Shown here: piece after piece, positions 1 through 5,881 of the stretch
How positions within the stretch are numbered: position 1 is the first letter of the stretch
How the letters are laid out: each line of letters begins with the position of its first letter
From: CAYRVX01 sp964642165
GTDB lineage: Bacteria; Planctomycetota; Phycisphaerae; SM23-33
Assembly (NCBI GenBank): GCA_964642165.1
Contig: CAZXOC010000300.1
Location: forward strand, 1 to 8,686
Direction: 5' to 3'
Length of the DNA: 8,686 nt
The notes under the pieces: model-generated
What the model was told of the DNA's origin: nothing
Database searches by the model: none
The model's input: the letters and a program-made list of their open reading frames with translations, nothing else
Made by a program: the position numbers and the translations under genes

Positions 1-476
1 TTGTCGCCGTAGCGGATCTCGTCGACGGCGACGGCGTCGTTCTCGTTGATGATCGCCAGGGCCCCCAGGTCGCTCAGCGCCCGCAGCGTGTTGCGGATGT
101 TGAGGTACCGCGTGCGGTCCTCGAAGTCGTCGCGGGTCAGCAGCACCTGCGCGACGGGCAGGCCCAGGCGGGCGAAGCAGTCGTGGAAGGCGCGCATCAG
201 CTCGCCCTGGCCGACGGCGGCGACGGCCTGGAGCTCCGGCATCGTCCGGGGGCGCTCGGGCAGGTCCAGCTCGCCCAGGCCGGCGCCGATGGCCCCGCTG
301 GCGACGAGCGTGCACGTGCGCCCCTGGCGCATCAGCGCGGCGACCTGCCGGGCGAGGCGGCGGACGTCCCGGACGTCCAGCCGCCCGGACTCGTCGCAGA
401 CGGCGTTCGTGCCGATCTTCACGACGATCCGGCTGGCCTGGGAGAGGATCTGCTGTCGGATCGTTCTGTCAGGCAT
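1..476 (-). CDS. proB: Glutamate 5-kinase ProB, N-terminal part (gene runs off the left edge)
   Basis: ProB phosphorylates L-glutamate to gamma-glutamyl phosphate with ATP, the first committed step of proline synthesis in the cytoplasm. The visible 158 residues are the start of the amino-acid kinase domain. They include the VVKIGTNAV strand with the catalytic-type Lys at residue 20, the LVASGAIGAG loop with Ser60, the family signature around RTRYLNIRNTL (residues 121-131), and the NENDAV glutamate-binding loop at 144-149. The fragment ends at DEIRYGD, where the family continues GDND. Full-length enzymes have about 260 residues, or about 370 with a PUA domain, so the C-terminal part lies outside the window. 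The start is ATG at 476-474, with GGAGG (486-482) five bases upstream. It is co-directional with waaA, 86 bases downstream of that stop, so a shared transcript is possible. The pathway otherwise has no obvious link to its neighbours. Assignment is secure; the presence of a PUA domain is unknown. Confidence 0.96.
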   Translation of the reverse strand, partial: MPDRTIRQQILSQASRIVVKIGTNAVCDESGRLDVRDVRRLARQVAALMRQGRTCTLVASGAIGAGLGELDLPERPRTMPELQAVAAVGQGELMRAFHDCFARLGLPVAQVLLTRDDFEDRTRYLNIRNTLRALSDLGALAIINENDAVAVDEIRYGD

Positions 477-481
477 GGCCG

Positions 482-486
482 CCTCC
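482..486 (-). promoter_or_regulatory. Shine-Dalgarno site of proB
   Basis: GGAGG on the minus strand lies five bases before the ATG at 476. It supports this start over any upstream codon and suggests independent translation initiation after the 86-base gap from waaA. Confidence 0.7.
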
Positions 487-562
487 GATCCGCTGCGGTG
501 TCCGACGATGCGTCTTGTCCCATTCGCGAGGACCCCGGTCGCCGTGGCGGCGCACCGGCCCG

Positions 563-1918
563 TCACGCCGCCGGGGAGTCCTGGCGAGTCCTGTCGGTGG
601 CGATCTGCCCGGGCGCCGGGGCGGGCACGCGCCCGAGGACCCGGCAGATCATCTCGACGTTGCGCCGCGTGGCGCCCTGCTGGGCGCGGACGTGGTCCTG
701 CGCGGCGGCGCCCGCGGCGGCCGCGGCCGCCGGGTCCGACAGCCACGCGCCGAACTGCTCGGCCAGGGCGCCGGCGTCGGCGACCCGCGCGCAGCCGTTC
801 TCGGCCAGGGCGTCGGCCTGCGGGAAGTTGAACGTGTGCGGGCCGAAGGCCGTCGCCTTGCCCAACGCCGCCGCCTCGATCATGTCCGAGCCGCCCATCG
901 GCACGAGCGAGCGCCCCACGAAGACCGCCGCCGCCAGGGCGTAGAACTTCCGCAGCTCGCCCATCGTGTCGCCGAGCAGGACGGCGCCCGCCTGCGACTC
1001 GCCCGGCGGGGCGGCCCCGTCCGGGCGCTCGCGGCGCCGCAGGACGGCGAAGCCCCTCTCGGCGATCAGGCGGGCGACTTCGTTGAACCGCTCCGGCTTG
1101 CGAGGCACGATCGCCAGGCGGACCCGAGGGTGACGCTCCCGGACCCGCGCGAAGACGTCCAGCAGCAGCTTCTCCTCGCCGGGCCCCGTGCCCCCCGCCA
1201 CCAGCAGGCGGTCGTCCTCGCCGATGCCCATGGCGGCGGCCAGGGCGTCCTGGTCCTCGAGGCGGTCGGCCACCTCGGCCGTGTCGAACTTCATCATCCC
1301 CGTCACGTGGAGCTTCCCCGCCGCCGTGCCGAGCGAGCGGAAGCGCTCGGCGTAGCCCTCGTCCTGGGCGCCGATGGCCGTGACGCGGTTGAAGAGCCTG
1401 CCCGCCAGGGCCCCCAGCAGGCGGTAGCGGGGATAGCCCTTGTCGGCGCTCATGCGGGCGTTGACGACCACCACGGGAATGTCGCGCCGGTTGCACGCGG
1501 CGAGGAAGTTCGGCCAGACCTCGCCCTCCATCAGCACCACCAGGTCCGGGCGGAGGCGCCCGAGCGCCCGGCGAACGGCGAGGGTGAAGTCGAGCGGCCA
1601 ACGGAAGACGGCGTGGTCGGCCCCGAAGAGCCGCTTCGCCGCCGCCATGCCCGTGTCCGTCGTCGTCGAGACCACCACGCGGAAGTCCGGCAACTGCCCG
1701 TGCAGCTCGGCCACCAGCGTGCGGGCGGCGTTCACCTCGCCCAGGCTGACCCCGTGGACCCAGATGACCGGCTGAAGCCCGTAGCGGACCGGCGAGGCCC
1801 CGAGGCGCTGGCCGATGTCGCTTCGGTAGCGGCCGTGCCGGATCATCCGGTACAGCCACATCGGGCTGGCGGCCACCAGCCCGGCCAGATACAACGCATC
1901 CATCACGATGCCGGTCAT
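563..1918 (-). CDS. waaA: 3-deoxy-D-manno-octulosonic acid (KDO) transferase
   Basis: WaaA/KdtA transfers KDO from CMP-KDO to the lipid A precursor at the inner face of the cytoplasmic membrane. It implies an LPS-bearing outer membrane. The reading frame has the expected order: a short hydrophobic N-terminal anchor (MDALYLAGLVAASPMWLY), the acceptor-side motif VHGVSLGEV with the likely catalytic Glu, then STTTDTG, then GEVWPNF and NARMS. The C-terminal GT-B half has VTGMMKFD, GGTGPGEE, PRKPERF, GDTMGEL and FGPHTFNF. From ATG 1918 it is 451 residues, slightly longer than the roughly 420-430 usual for the family. The start is uncertain. A TTG at 1954 opens the frame, and ATGs lie at 1933, 1918 and 1903; none has a good Shine-Dalgarno. 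I prefer 1918 or 1903 because the anchor starts there. The nucleotide-site motif reads GGSDMIEAAALG where I expect GGHNPLEPAALG. An Ala/Pro-rich tail of about 20 residues follows the fold. It lies downstream of mazG on the same strand. Confidence 0.93.
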   Translation of the reverse strand: MTGIVMDALYLAGLVAASPMWLYRMIRHGRYRSDIGQRLGASPVRYGLQPVIWVHGVSLGEVNAARTLVAELHGQLPDFRVVVSTTTDTGMAAAKRLFGADHAVFRWPLDFTLAVRRALGRLRPDLVVLMEGEVWPNFLAACNRRDIPVVVVNARMSADKGYPRYRLLGALAGRLFNRVTAIGAQDEGYAERFRSLGTAAGKLHVTGMMKFDTAEVADRLEDQDALAAAMGIGEDDRLLVAGGTGPGEEKLLLDVFARVRERHPRVRLAIVPRKPERFNEVARLIAERGFAVLRRRERPDGAAPPGESQAGAVLLGDTMGELRKFYALAAAVFVGRSLVPMGGSDMIEAAALGKATAFGPHTFNFPQADALAENGCARVADAGALAEQFGAWLSDPAAAAAAGAAAQDHVRAQQGATRRNVEMICRVLGRVPAPAPGQIATDRTRQDSPAA

Positions 1919-2000
1919 GGCGCCGAGTATCATCCCCCGCGCCGCGGCTGTCAATCGTGTCCGTGCCCGCGTCCCCCGGGCCGGCCAGACGCCGCCCGAC

Positions 2001-2276
2001 CTACTTGAACCCCTCGACCTGACCGGCCGTGTACTTCTCCACCGCCTTGGCCAGGTCGACGTCGTTGATGTTGGCCAGCGTGCACATCCAGGCCAGGACG
2101 TCGGCGAACTCCTCTTCCTTGTTGTCCTGGTCGTCGCCCGCCAGGGCCGTCGCCAGCTCGCCCACCTCCTCGATGAACCACATGAACGTGCCGGGCGTGC
2201 CGCGCTCGCTGTCGCGGGCGTAGTACTTCTCGCGGATGAACTGCTGGAAGCTGTGGAGGGTGATGTCGCGGCTCAC
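2001..2276 (-). CDS. MazG-like nucleotide pyrophosphohydrolase
   Basis: This 91-residue protein is a single MazG-type all-alpha NTP-PPase domain. Such enzymes hydrolyse (d)NTPs to NMP and pyrophosphate with Mg2+ and clean damaged or surplus nucleotides. The diagnostic metal-binding pattern EExxE...ExxD is complete: EEVGE at residues 36-40, then EFAD at 56-59 after 15 residues. The following helix LAWMCTLANINDVDL and the end KAVEKYTAGQVEGFK are typical. Length fits the short single-domain forms, not the two-domain E. coli MazG (about 260 residues). The start is a GTG at 2276-2274 whose last two bases fall in the TGA of the upstream TPR gene (GTGA overlap). A GGAGAG (2288-2283) lies six bases before it, inside the upstream coding sequence. 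This points to translational coupling with the TPR protein. The same frame stays open well upstream, but that stretch is only a shadow of the TPR gene. The exact substrate cannot be read from sequence. Confidence 0.9.
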   Translation of the reverse strand: MSRDITLHSFQQFIREKYYARDSERGTPGTFMWFIEEVGELATALAGDDQDNKEEEFADVLAWMCTLANINDVDLAKAVEKYTAGQVEGFK

Positions 2277-5200
2277 GTGGCGCTCTCCAGGTCGTCGAGG
2301 GCGGCGTCGATGCGTTCGAGGACCTGCTTGGCGCGGCTGTCGGGGTCGAGCTCCAGGGCCCTTTCGGCGGCCTGCTTGGCCTTGCGAAGCTTGTCGGGGC
2401 TCTCCTGGGCGCGCCCGGCGAGGAAGCGCATCATCGCCGTCTTGGCCCACGCGTCGGCGGAGTCGGGCTCCAGCAGCAGGACGTTCTCGATCGCCGAGAC
2501 GGCCTTGTCGTACTGCCGGTCCGAACGGTAGATCGCCGCCATCGCCTCGTAGGCGTTGGGCTGGTAGGGGTTGATGTGGGTGATCTGCTCGAAGTACGTC
2601 AGGGCCTGCTCGGGCTGCTTCATCGCGCGGTGGATCTCGGCGATCTGGCGGGCGTACTTCGGGTCCTTCATCGTGTGGCGGTGCAGGTGAACGAGGTTGG
2701 GCAGGGCCTTCTCCGGCTGGCCGAGCTGCGTGTAGATCTTGGCGAGCTGGTCGTAGCTGTACGAGTCGAGCGGCTGGCGCTGCTGGAGCAGCTCCAGGGC
2801 GGGGATCGCCTCGGCCCAGTTCTTCTTGGCGATGTGACACCGGGCGAGCACCTTGGGCGCAAAGCTGGTGGTGTGGTCGAGGGTCTCGAGCTTCCGGGCG
2901 GTCTCGATCGCCTCGTCGTACTGCTTTCTCGCCGACAGCGCCACGGCCAGGACCGCCAGGGCCTTGGTGTTCTCGGCATCGAGCTCCAGGGCCTTCCGGG
3001 CGACCTGCTCGGCCTGGCGCAGGTTGCGGCGGTAGTACAGCGCCACGGCGAACGTCGCCTGGGCCTTGGCGTCCTCGGGGCTCTTCTTGGCGGCCTCGGC
3101 GGCCTTCTTGTAGTCCGGCGGGGGGTTCGGGTTGAAGCCCCACTTCTTGACGGTCGCCTTGGCCCACTCGCGGAAGCGCTTGTCGAAGTCCTTCTCGCTG
3201 AGCCCGACGATCTTCTCGAAGACCTCCGCCTGCGCCAGGCCGTCGCGGAAGCGGCGGAGCATCTCGGGGATCGTGTCGTAGCCCTTCGTCTCGATGATGT
3301 ACTCCATGACCCACTCGCTCTGGGCGTACGCCAGCGAGCGGTCGCCGGCCTTGCGCGGACGGATGAAGCCCCAGTCCAGCTCCCGGATGGGGAACAGCCG
3401 CCCCGTGCGCGTGGCCTGAACGAGCATCTGCACGAACTTGTAGTTCCGCTTGTCAGGCTGCTGGAAGACGGCGCACGCCTCGGTGAACCAGTGCGGGATG
3501 CGGTTCCGCGTGGCCGCCAGCGTCACCGTGTGGGTGAACTCGTGACGCAGGACCGTCGCCCAGTTGTGCGTGCCCAGCGGGCTGCGCTCCGTGTTGGGCG
3601 CCGCCAGCGCGATCACCCGCCCCGTGCAGGCGCCCACCGTGCCGATCCACCCACGCCCCGTGATCCGCACCGAGAAGTCCGCGTGCGTCGGGAAGAACTC
3701 GATGATCGTCTTGTCCTTCGGCTCGTAGGCGTAGTCCGTCGTGATGTCCCCGTAGACCTGCTCCATGTACCGCGCCACCTGGTCCAGCAGGATGGCGTCG
3801 TGCCTCCCGTCCACCTTGACGATGAAGTGCTCCGTCTCCCGCACGTCGTACTTCTTCATCTTGTTCAGCAGGTTCAGGAAGTTCACCACGTCGGAGCGGA
3901 AGTTGTCGATCTTGTGGGCCTTCCCGAAGATCTCGATGGCCTTGTCCTCGTCGCCCGTCTGCATGTACATCCGCCCGAGGTTCGTGACCGGCCCGGCCAG
4001 CTCCGGCGCGAGCTCCATCGCCTGGCGGTAGTACGCCTCGGCCTCGTCGAACTGCCGGGCGGCGGCCAGCCACTGCCCGATCGTGTTCGGCAGCCCGTAG
4101 TAGCGGGGGTTGATCTTCCCCACGCGCTGCATGTACGGCTTGGCCTTGTCCTCGTGGCGCGTGCGGACGTGGACGGCCGCCATCAGGCTCAGGGCCTCCA
4201 GGTGGTTCGGGTTGGTCCCCAGGACCTTCTCCACGACGCCGGGGACCTGGCCGAACTTGCGCCACTGCATCAGGCAGATGCCCTTCATCAGCAGGGCGTC
4301 GGCGTGCTTGGGGTTGGTCTTCAGCGCCCGGTCGACGTGACGCAGGCAGTTCTCGAAGCGCCAGCGGCTCAGCTCGACGGCCGCCATGCCGACGTACGCG
4401 TCGGGAATCTCCTTGTTGAGCTTCACCGCGAGGGCGAACTCCTTGGCGGCCGACTTCGGGCGGTGCTTGCTCAGCAGGAACATCCCCGAGGCGATGTGGG
4501 CGGGCCAGTACCCCTTGTCCGCCTTCATGTAGGCTTCCTGGAGGTAGTTGTGCAGGATGTTCGACGCCTGCTCGCTGGCCCGCTGCCCCGTCAGAATGGC
4601 GTAGCGGTCCATGATCCGCCCCAGGGCCACCAGGCTGACCGCGTCCTTGCGGTAGCCCGCCCGGTCGATCGTCTCCGACATCGTCTTGTAGACCGCGACG
4701 GCGTCCTCCTTGCGCCCGAGCGTCTCCAGGACCCGCCCGCGAAGGAAGATCGACGGCGCCCAGGTCGGGCGGAGCTCGTTGGCCTTGGCCGCGTGGGAAA
4801 GGGCGTCGGGGTACTTCCCGACGGCGTGCAGCAGGTGGCCGATGGCGAGGTGCCAGTCCGCCCGCTCGCCCGCCTCGGCCTCGACCTTCCTCAGCGCCGC
4901 CAGCGCCTCGTCGTACTTGCCGACCATCGCCAGCGCGTTCGCCTGCCCGACCGCCGCCGAGACGCGAAGCTCCTTCCTGTCCAGGAGCTTCCGGTAGGCG
5001 TCCGCCGCGGGGACGTACTTGCCCTTCATGTAGAGCTGGAGGCAGCCCTCCAGCGGGCCGGACTTGGCGGGCGCCTGGCCCTTCGGCTGGGTGCTGGCGG
5101 CGGGCCTCGTGGCCGGCGCGACCTTCTCGACGAGCACCTTGGCATCGCCTGCGGCGGCCTTGAGGGTCACGGTCCTGACCTTGCCCCCGCTCTTGCGGTC

Positions 5201-5332
5201 GCCGGCCTTCTTCGCTCGCGTTTCGGCCTCGGCGGCAAGCCGACCCCCGGGGGCGGTCGCGGGGCAGACCGTCAGCAGGGCGGCGAGCATCAGTCCCGCC
5301 AGAAGGCACACCTGGGATTTGCGTCCGGCCAT
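2273..5332 (-). CDS. Exported TPR protein with central peptidase-MA-like (DUF1570-type) zinc metallopeptidase domain
   Basis: This 1019-residue protein probably acts outside the cytoplasm. The N-terminus (MAGRKSQVC, then LLAGLMLAALLTV, then CPATA) is a signal peptide, followed by a Lys/Ala/Pro-rich linker to about residue 90. TPR-type helix pairs fill about 95-480, for example GKYDEALAALRKVEAEAG and GRKEDAVAVYKTM. A globular domain at about 499-732 begins ETEHFIVKVDG and carries HEFTH (597-601), with a Glu 17 residues later in PHWFTEACA (Glu618). This is the HExxH...E gluzincin pattern of the peptidase-MA-like family, so it is probably an active zinc protease. A second TPR block covers about 750-1019 (NLRQAEQVARKALELDAEN, KQYDEAIETARKL, RQYDKAVSAIENVLLLEPD). 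I chose ATG 5332 because GGAGAGG lies six bases before it; the longer frame begins with an unsupported GTG at 5371. The stop overlaps the mazG start. Substrate is unknown; the TPRs suggest a scaffold or partner-bound role. Confidence 0.88.
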   Translation of the reverse strand: MAGRKSQVCLLAGLMLAALLTVCPATAPGGRLAAEAETRAKKAGDRKSGGKVRTVTLKAAAGDAKVLVEKVAPATRPAASTQPKGQAPAKSGPLEGCLQLYMKGKYVPAADAYRKLLDRKELRVSAAVGQANALAMVGKYDEALAALRKVEAEAGERADWHLAIGHLLHAVGKYPDALSHAAKANELRPTWAPSIFLRGRVLETLGRKEDAVAVYKTMSETIDRAGYRKDAVSLVALGRIMDRYAILTGQRASEQASNILHNYLQEAYMKADKGYWPAHIASGMFLLSKHRPKSAAKEFALAVKLNKEIPDAYVGMAAVELSRWRFENCLRHVDRALKTNPKHADALLMKGICLMQWRKFGQVPGVVEKVLGTNPNHLEALSLMAAVHVRTRHEDKAKPYMQRVGKINPRYYGLPNTIGQWLAAARQFDEAEAYYRQAMELAPELAGPVTNLGRMYMQTGDEDKAIEIFGKAHKIDNFRSDVVNFLNLLNKMKKYDVRETEHFIVKVDGRHDAILLDQVARYMEQVYGDITTDYAYEPKDKTIIEFFPTHADFSVRITGRGWIGTVGACTGRVIALAAPNTERSPLGTHNWATVLRHEFTHTVTLAATRNRIPHWFTEACAVFQQPDKRNYKFVQMLVQATRTGRLFPIRELDWGFIRPRKAGDRSLAYAQSEWVMEYIIETKGYDTIPEMLRRFRDGLAQAEVFEKIVGLSEKDFDKRFREWAKATVKKWGFNPNPPPDYKKAAEAAKKSPEDAKAQATFAVALYYRRNLRQAEQVARKALELDAENTKALAVLAVALSARKQYDEAIETARKLETLDHTTSFAPKVLARCHIAKKNWAEAIPALELLQQRQPLDSYSYDQLAKIYTQLGQPEKALPNLVHLHRHTMKDPKYARQIAEIHRAMKQPEQALTYFEQITHINPYQPNAYEAMAAIYRSDRQYDKAVSAIENVLLLEPDSADAWAKTAMMRFLAGRAQESPDKLRKAKQAAERALELDPDSRAKQVLERIDAALDDLESAT
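2283..2288 (-). promoter_or_regulatory. Shine-Dalgarno site deciding the GTG start of the MazG-like gene
   Basis: GGAGAG on the minus strand sits six bases before the GTG at 2276 and within the last codons of the TPR gene. It supports the short 91-residue product starting with a GTGA stop/start overlap rather than a longer form in the same open frame. Confidence 0.65.
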
Positions 5333-5338
5333 CTCAGT

Positions 5339-5345
5339 CCTCTCC
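5339..5345 (-). promoter_or_regulatory. Shine-Dalgarno site deciding the ATG start of the TPR/peptidase gene
   Basis: GGAGAGG on the minus strand lies six bases before ATG 5332. The alternative GTG at 5371 has no such site, and starting there would put 13 polar residues before the signal peptide. Confidence 0.7.
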
Positions 5346-5386
5346 GTCTGTGTCCCAGACAGGGCGCGCACGTTGCAACACGCCCC

Positions 5387-5392
5387 ATTCTA
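5387..5392 (-). promoter_or_regulatory. Candidate -10 element for the TPR/mazG/waaA/proB block
   Basis: On the minus strand TAGAAT matches the sigma70 -10 consensus at five of six positions. It lies in an AT-rich island (about 5387-5412) that stands out from the surrounding GC-rich DNA. A start site near 5380 would give a leader of about 48 bases before ATG 5332. No good -35 hexamer is present at 15-18 bases, so this may be an extended or activator-dependent promoter, or chance. Confidence 0.35.
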
Positions 5393-5471
5393 TCACCTCT
5401 AACCCTTAACGATGGGGCGAGGCCCGCTATTGCCGACGCCGGAGGGCCGGACAAGTTCCCCCGGCGCAGCG

Positions 5472-5504
5472 AAAAGGCCGAGCCCGCCCGGGGCGAGCCC
5501 GGCC
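5472..5504 (-). terminator. Intrinsic (rho-independent) terminator after the ferredoxin gene
   Basis: On the minus strand a long imperfect GC hairpin lies between 5504 and 5476: outer arms GGCCG/CGGCC, then inner arms of eight positions with one mismatch, closing on a small loop. It is followed at once by TTTT (5475-5472). It begins 24 bases after the ferredoxin stop, the expected place, and separates that gene from the TPR gene transcription unit. Confidence 0.75.
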
Positions 5505-5528
5505 CGGTATGCGGATCCGGCGGCGCGT

Positions 5529-5705
5529 CTACTCCTCTTCCTCGATGATCGCCCCTTCCGGGCAGGTGTCGACGCACGCGCCGCAGTCCTGGCATTCCTC
5601 CTGGTTGATCTCGTACTTCTCTTCGCCGGGCTTGATGGCCTCGTACGGGCAGACGTCCGCGCAACTGCCGCAGGCGGTGCACTTGTCGGTGATCTTGAAC
5701 GGCAT
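5529..5705 (-). CDS. Bacterial-type 2x[4Fe-4S] ferredoxin
   Basis: This 58-residue electron carrier has two complete CxxCxxCxxxCP cluster motifs: Cys9, 12, 15, 19 (CTACGSCADVCP) and Cys38, 41, 44, 48 (CQDCGACVDTCP). It should hold two low-potential [4Fe-4S] clusters and shuttle electrons in the cytoplasm. Length is normal for clostridial-type ferredoxins, and the protein is strongly acidic, ending in EEEE. The start at ATG 5705 is supported by AGGAG (5717-5713) with seven-base spacing. An in-frame ATG at 5720 has no ribosome site and would add only five residues. It appears to be a single-gene unit: its own terminator follows, and the thiF-like gene upstream is divergent. Its redox partner is not visible. 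A role supplying electrons to sulfur metabolism next door is possible but unsupported. It suggests an anaerobic or facultative lifestyle, although such ferredoxins also occur in aerobes. Confidence 0.95.
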   Translation of the reverse strand: MPFKITDKCTACGSCADVCPYEAIKPGEEKYEINQEECQDCGACVDTCPEGAIIEEEE

Positions 5706-5712
5706 CTCCTGA

Positions 5713-5717
5713 CTCCT
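5713..5717 (-). promoter_or_regulatory. Shine-Dalgarno site of the ferredoxin gene
   Basis: AGGAG on the minus strand ends seven bases before ATG 5705. A second AGGAG directly abuts the ATG, too close to be used. The spacing selects the 58-residue product over the in-frame ATG at 5720. Confidence 0.7.
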
Positions 5718-5740
5718 CATGCTGTCAGCCTGGGTGAACC

Positions 5741-5768
5741 GCCGGGCCGCCTGACCGGCCGGCCCGGC
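5741..5768. repeat. Inverted repeat in the ferredoxin leader
   Basis: GCCGGGCC (5741-5748) and GGCCCGGC (5761-5768) are perfect 8-bp arms around a 12-base spacer. The repeat lies 36 bases upstream of the ferredoxin start, inside its probable leader. It could be an RNA hairpin or an operator. In DNA this GC-rich, chance is a real alternative. Confidence 0.45.
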
Positions 5769-5785
5769 ACGCATAGACGCCAGCC

Positions 5786-5815
5786 ATGGTACGGACTGGG
5801 TCCCGGGCGATTCAA
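5786..5815 (-). promoter_or_regulatory. Candidate promoter of the ferredoxin gene
   Basis: On the minus strand TTGAAT (5815-5810) and TACCAT (5791-5786) are separated by 18 bases. Each matches the sigma70 consensus at four of six positions. A start near 5779 would give a leader of about 75 bases containing the 5741-5768 hairpin. The match is weak and unproven. Confidence 0.25.
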
Positions 5816-5842
5816 GCCTTTCCGCGCGCCGGGCAGATGTCC

Positions 5843-5872
5843 TTGTCCGCGGCGGGGCGCCCCGCCTACACT
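5843..5872 (+). promoter_or_regulatory. Candidate promoter of the thiF-like/cysK/PHP block with a palindromic spacer
   Basis: TTGTCC (5843-5848) and TACACT (5867-5872) are 18 bases apart, each four of six to the sigma70 consensus. The spacer is almost entirely a perfect 16-bp palindrome (5851-5866). Transcription would begin at about 5879-5880, only two or three bases before ATG 5882. This fits the lack of a Shine-Dalgarno there and suggests a leaderless or near-leaderless mRNA. Confidence 0.3.
5851..5866. repeat. Perfect 16-bp palindrome GGCGGGGCGCCCCGCC
   Basis: The 16 bases are identical to their own reverse complement. They sit between the two hexamers of the putative promoter, a position typical of operators for spacer-binding regulators of the MerR type. 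The base content makes GC palindromes more frequent by chance, so the regulatory reading is inference. Confidence 0.6.
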
Positions 5873-5881
5873 GCGCTCGGA

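Noticed and set aside
515..2008. A 497-codon open frame on the plus strand
   Set aside because: Antisense to waaA, whose minus-strand product shows all family motifs. The plus translation is low-complexity Arg/Gly/Ala-rich.
2001..3314. A 437-codon minus-strand frame ending in the MazG-like domain, suggesting a fusion
   Set aside because: Only the last 91 codons look like protein. The upstream part is the wrong frame of the TPR gene, and a ribosome site marks the GTG at 2276.
3453..5309. A 618-codon minus-strand frame
   Set aside because: An out-of-frame shadow of the TPR/peptidase gene on the same strand, rich in Arg, Gly and Pro without a fold.
5225..5332. A lipoprotein signal (LTVC) in the TPR/peptidase protein
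   Set aside because: The residue before Cys is Val, whereas lipoboxes need Gly, Ala or Ser there. A standard signal peptidase I site after CPATA or further on is more likely.
5396..5412. A telomere-like GGGTTA motif in the AT-rich island
   Set aside because: Only a single copy is present, with no tandem array.
2576..5548. A 990-codon open frame on the plus strand
   Set aside because: It is a shadow of the TPR/peptidase gene on the opposite strand, caused by strong G/C bias at third positions. Its translation is Leu/Arg/Val/Gly-rich with no domain, while the minus frame has a signal peptide, TPRs and HEFTH.
5290..5682. A 130-codon minus-strand frame across the ferredoxin and its downstream gap
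   Set aside because: Out of frame with the ferredoxin cysteine motifs and running through the intrinsic terminator.
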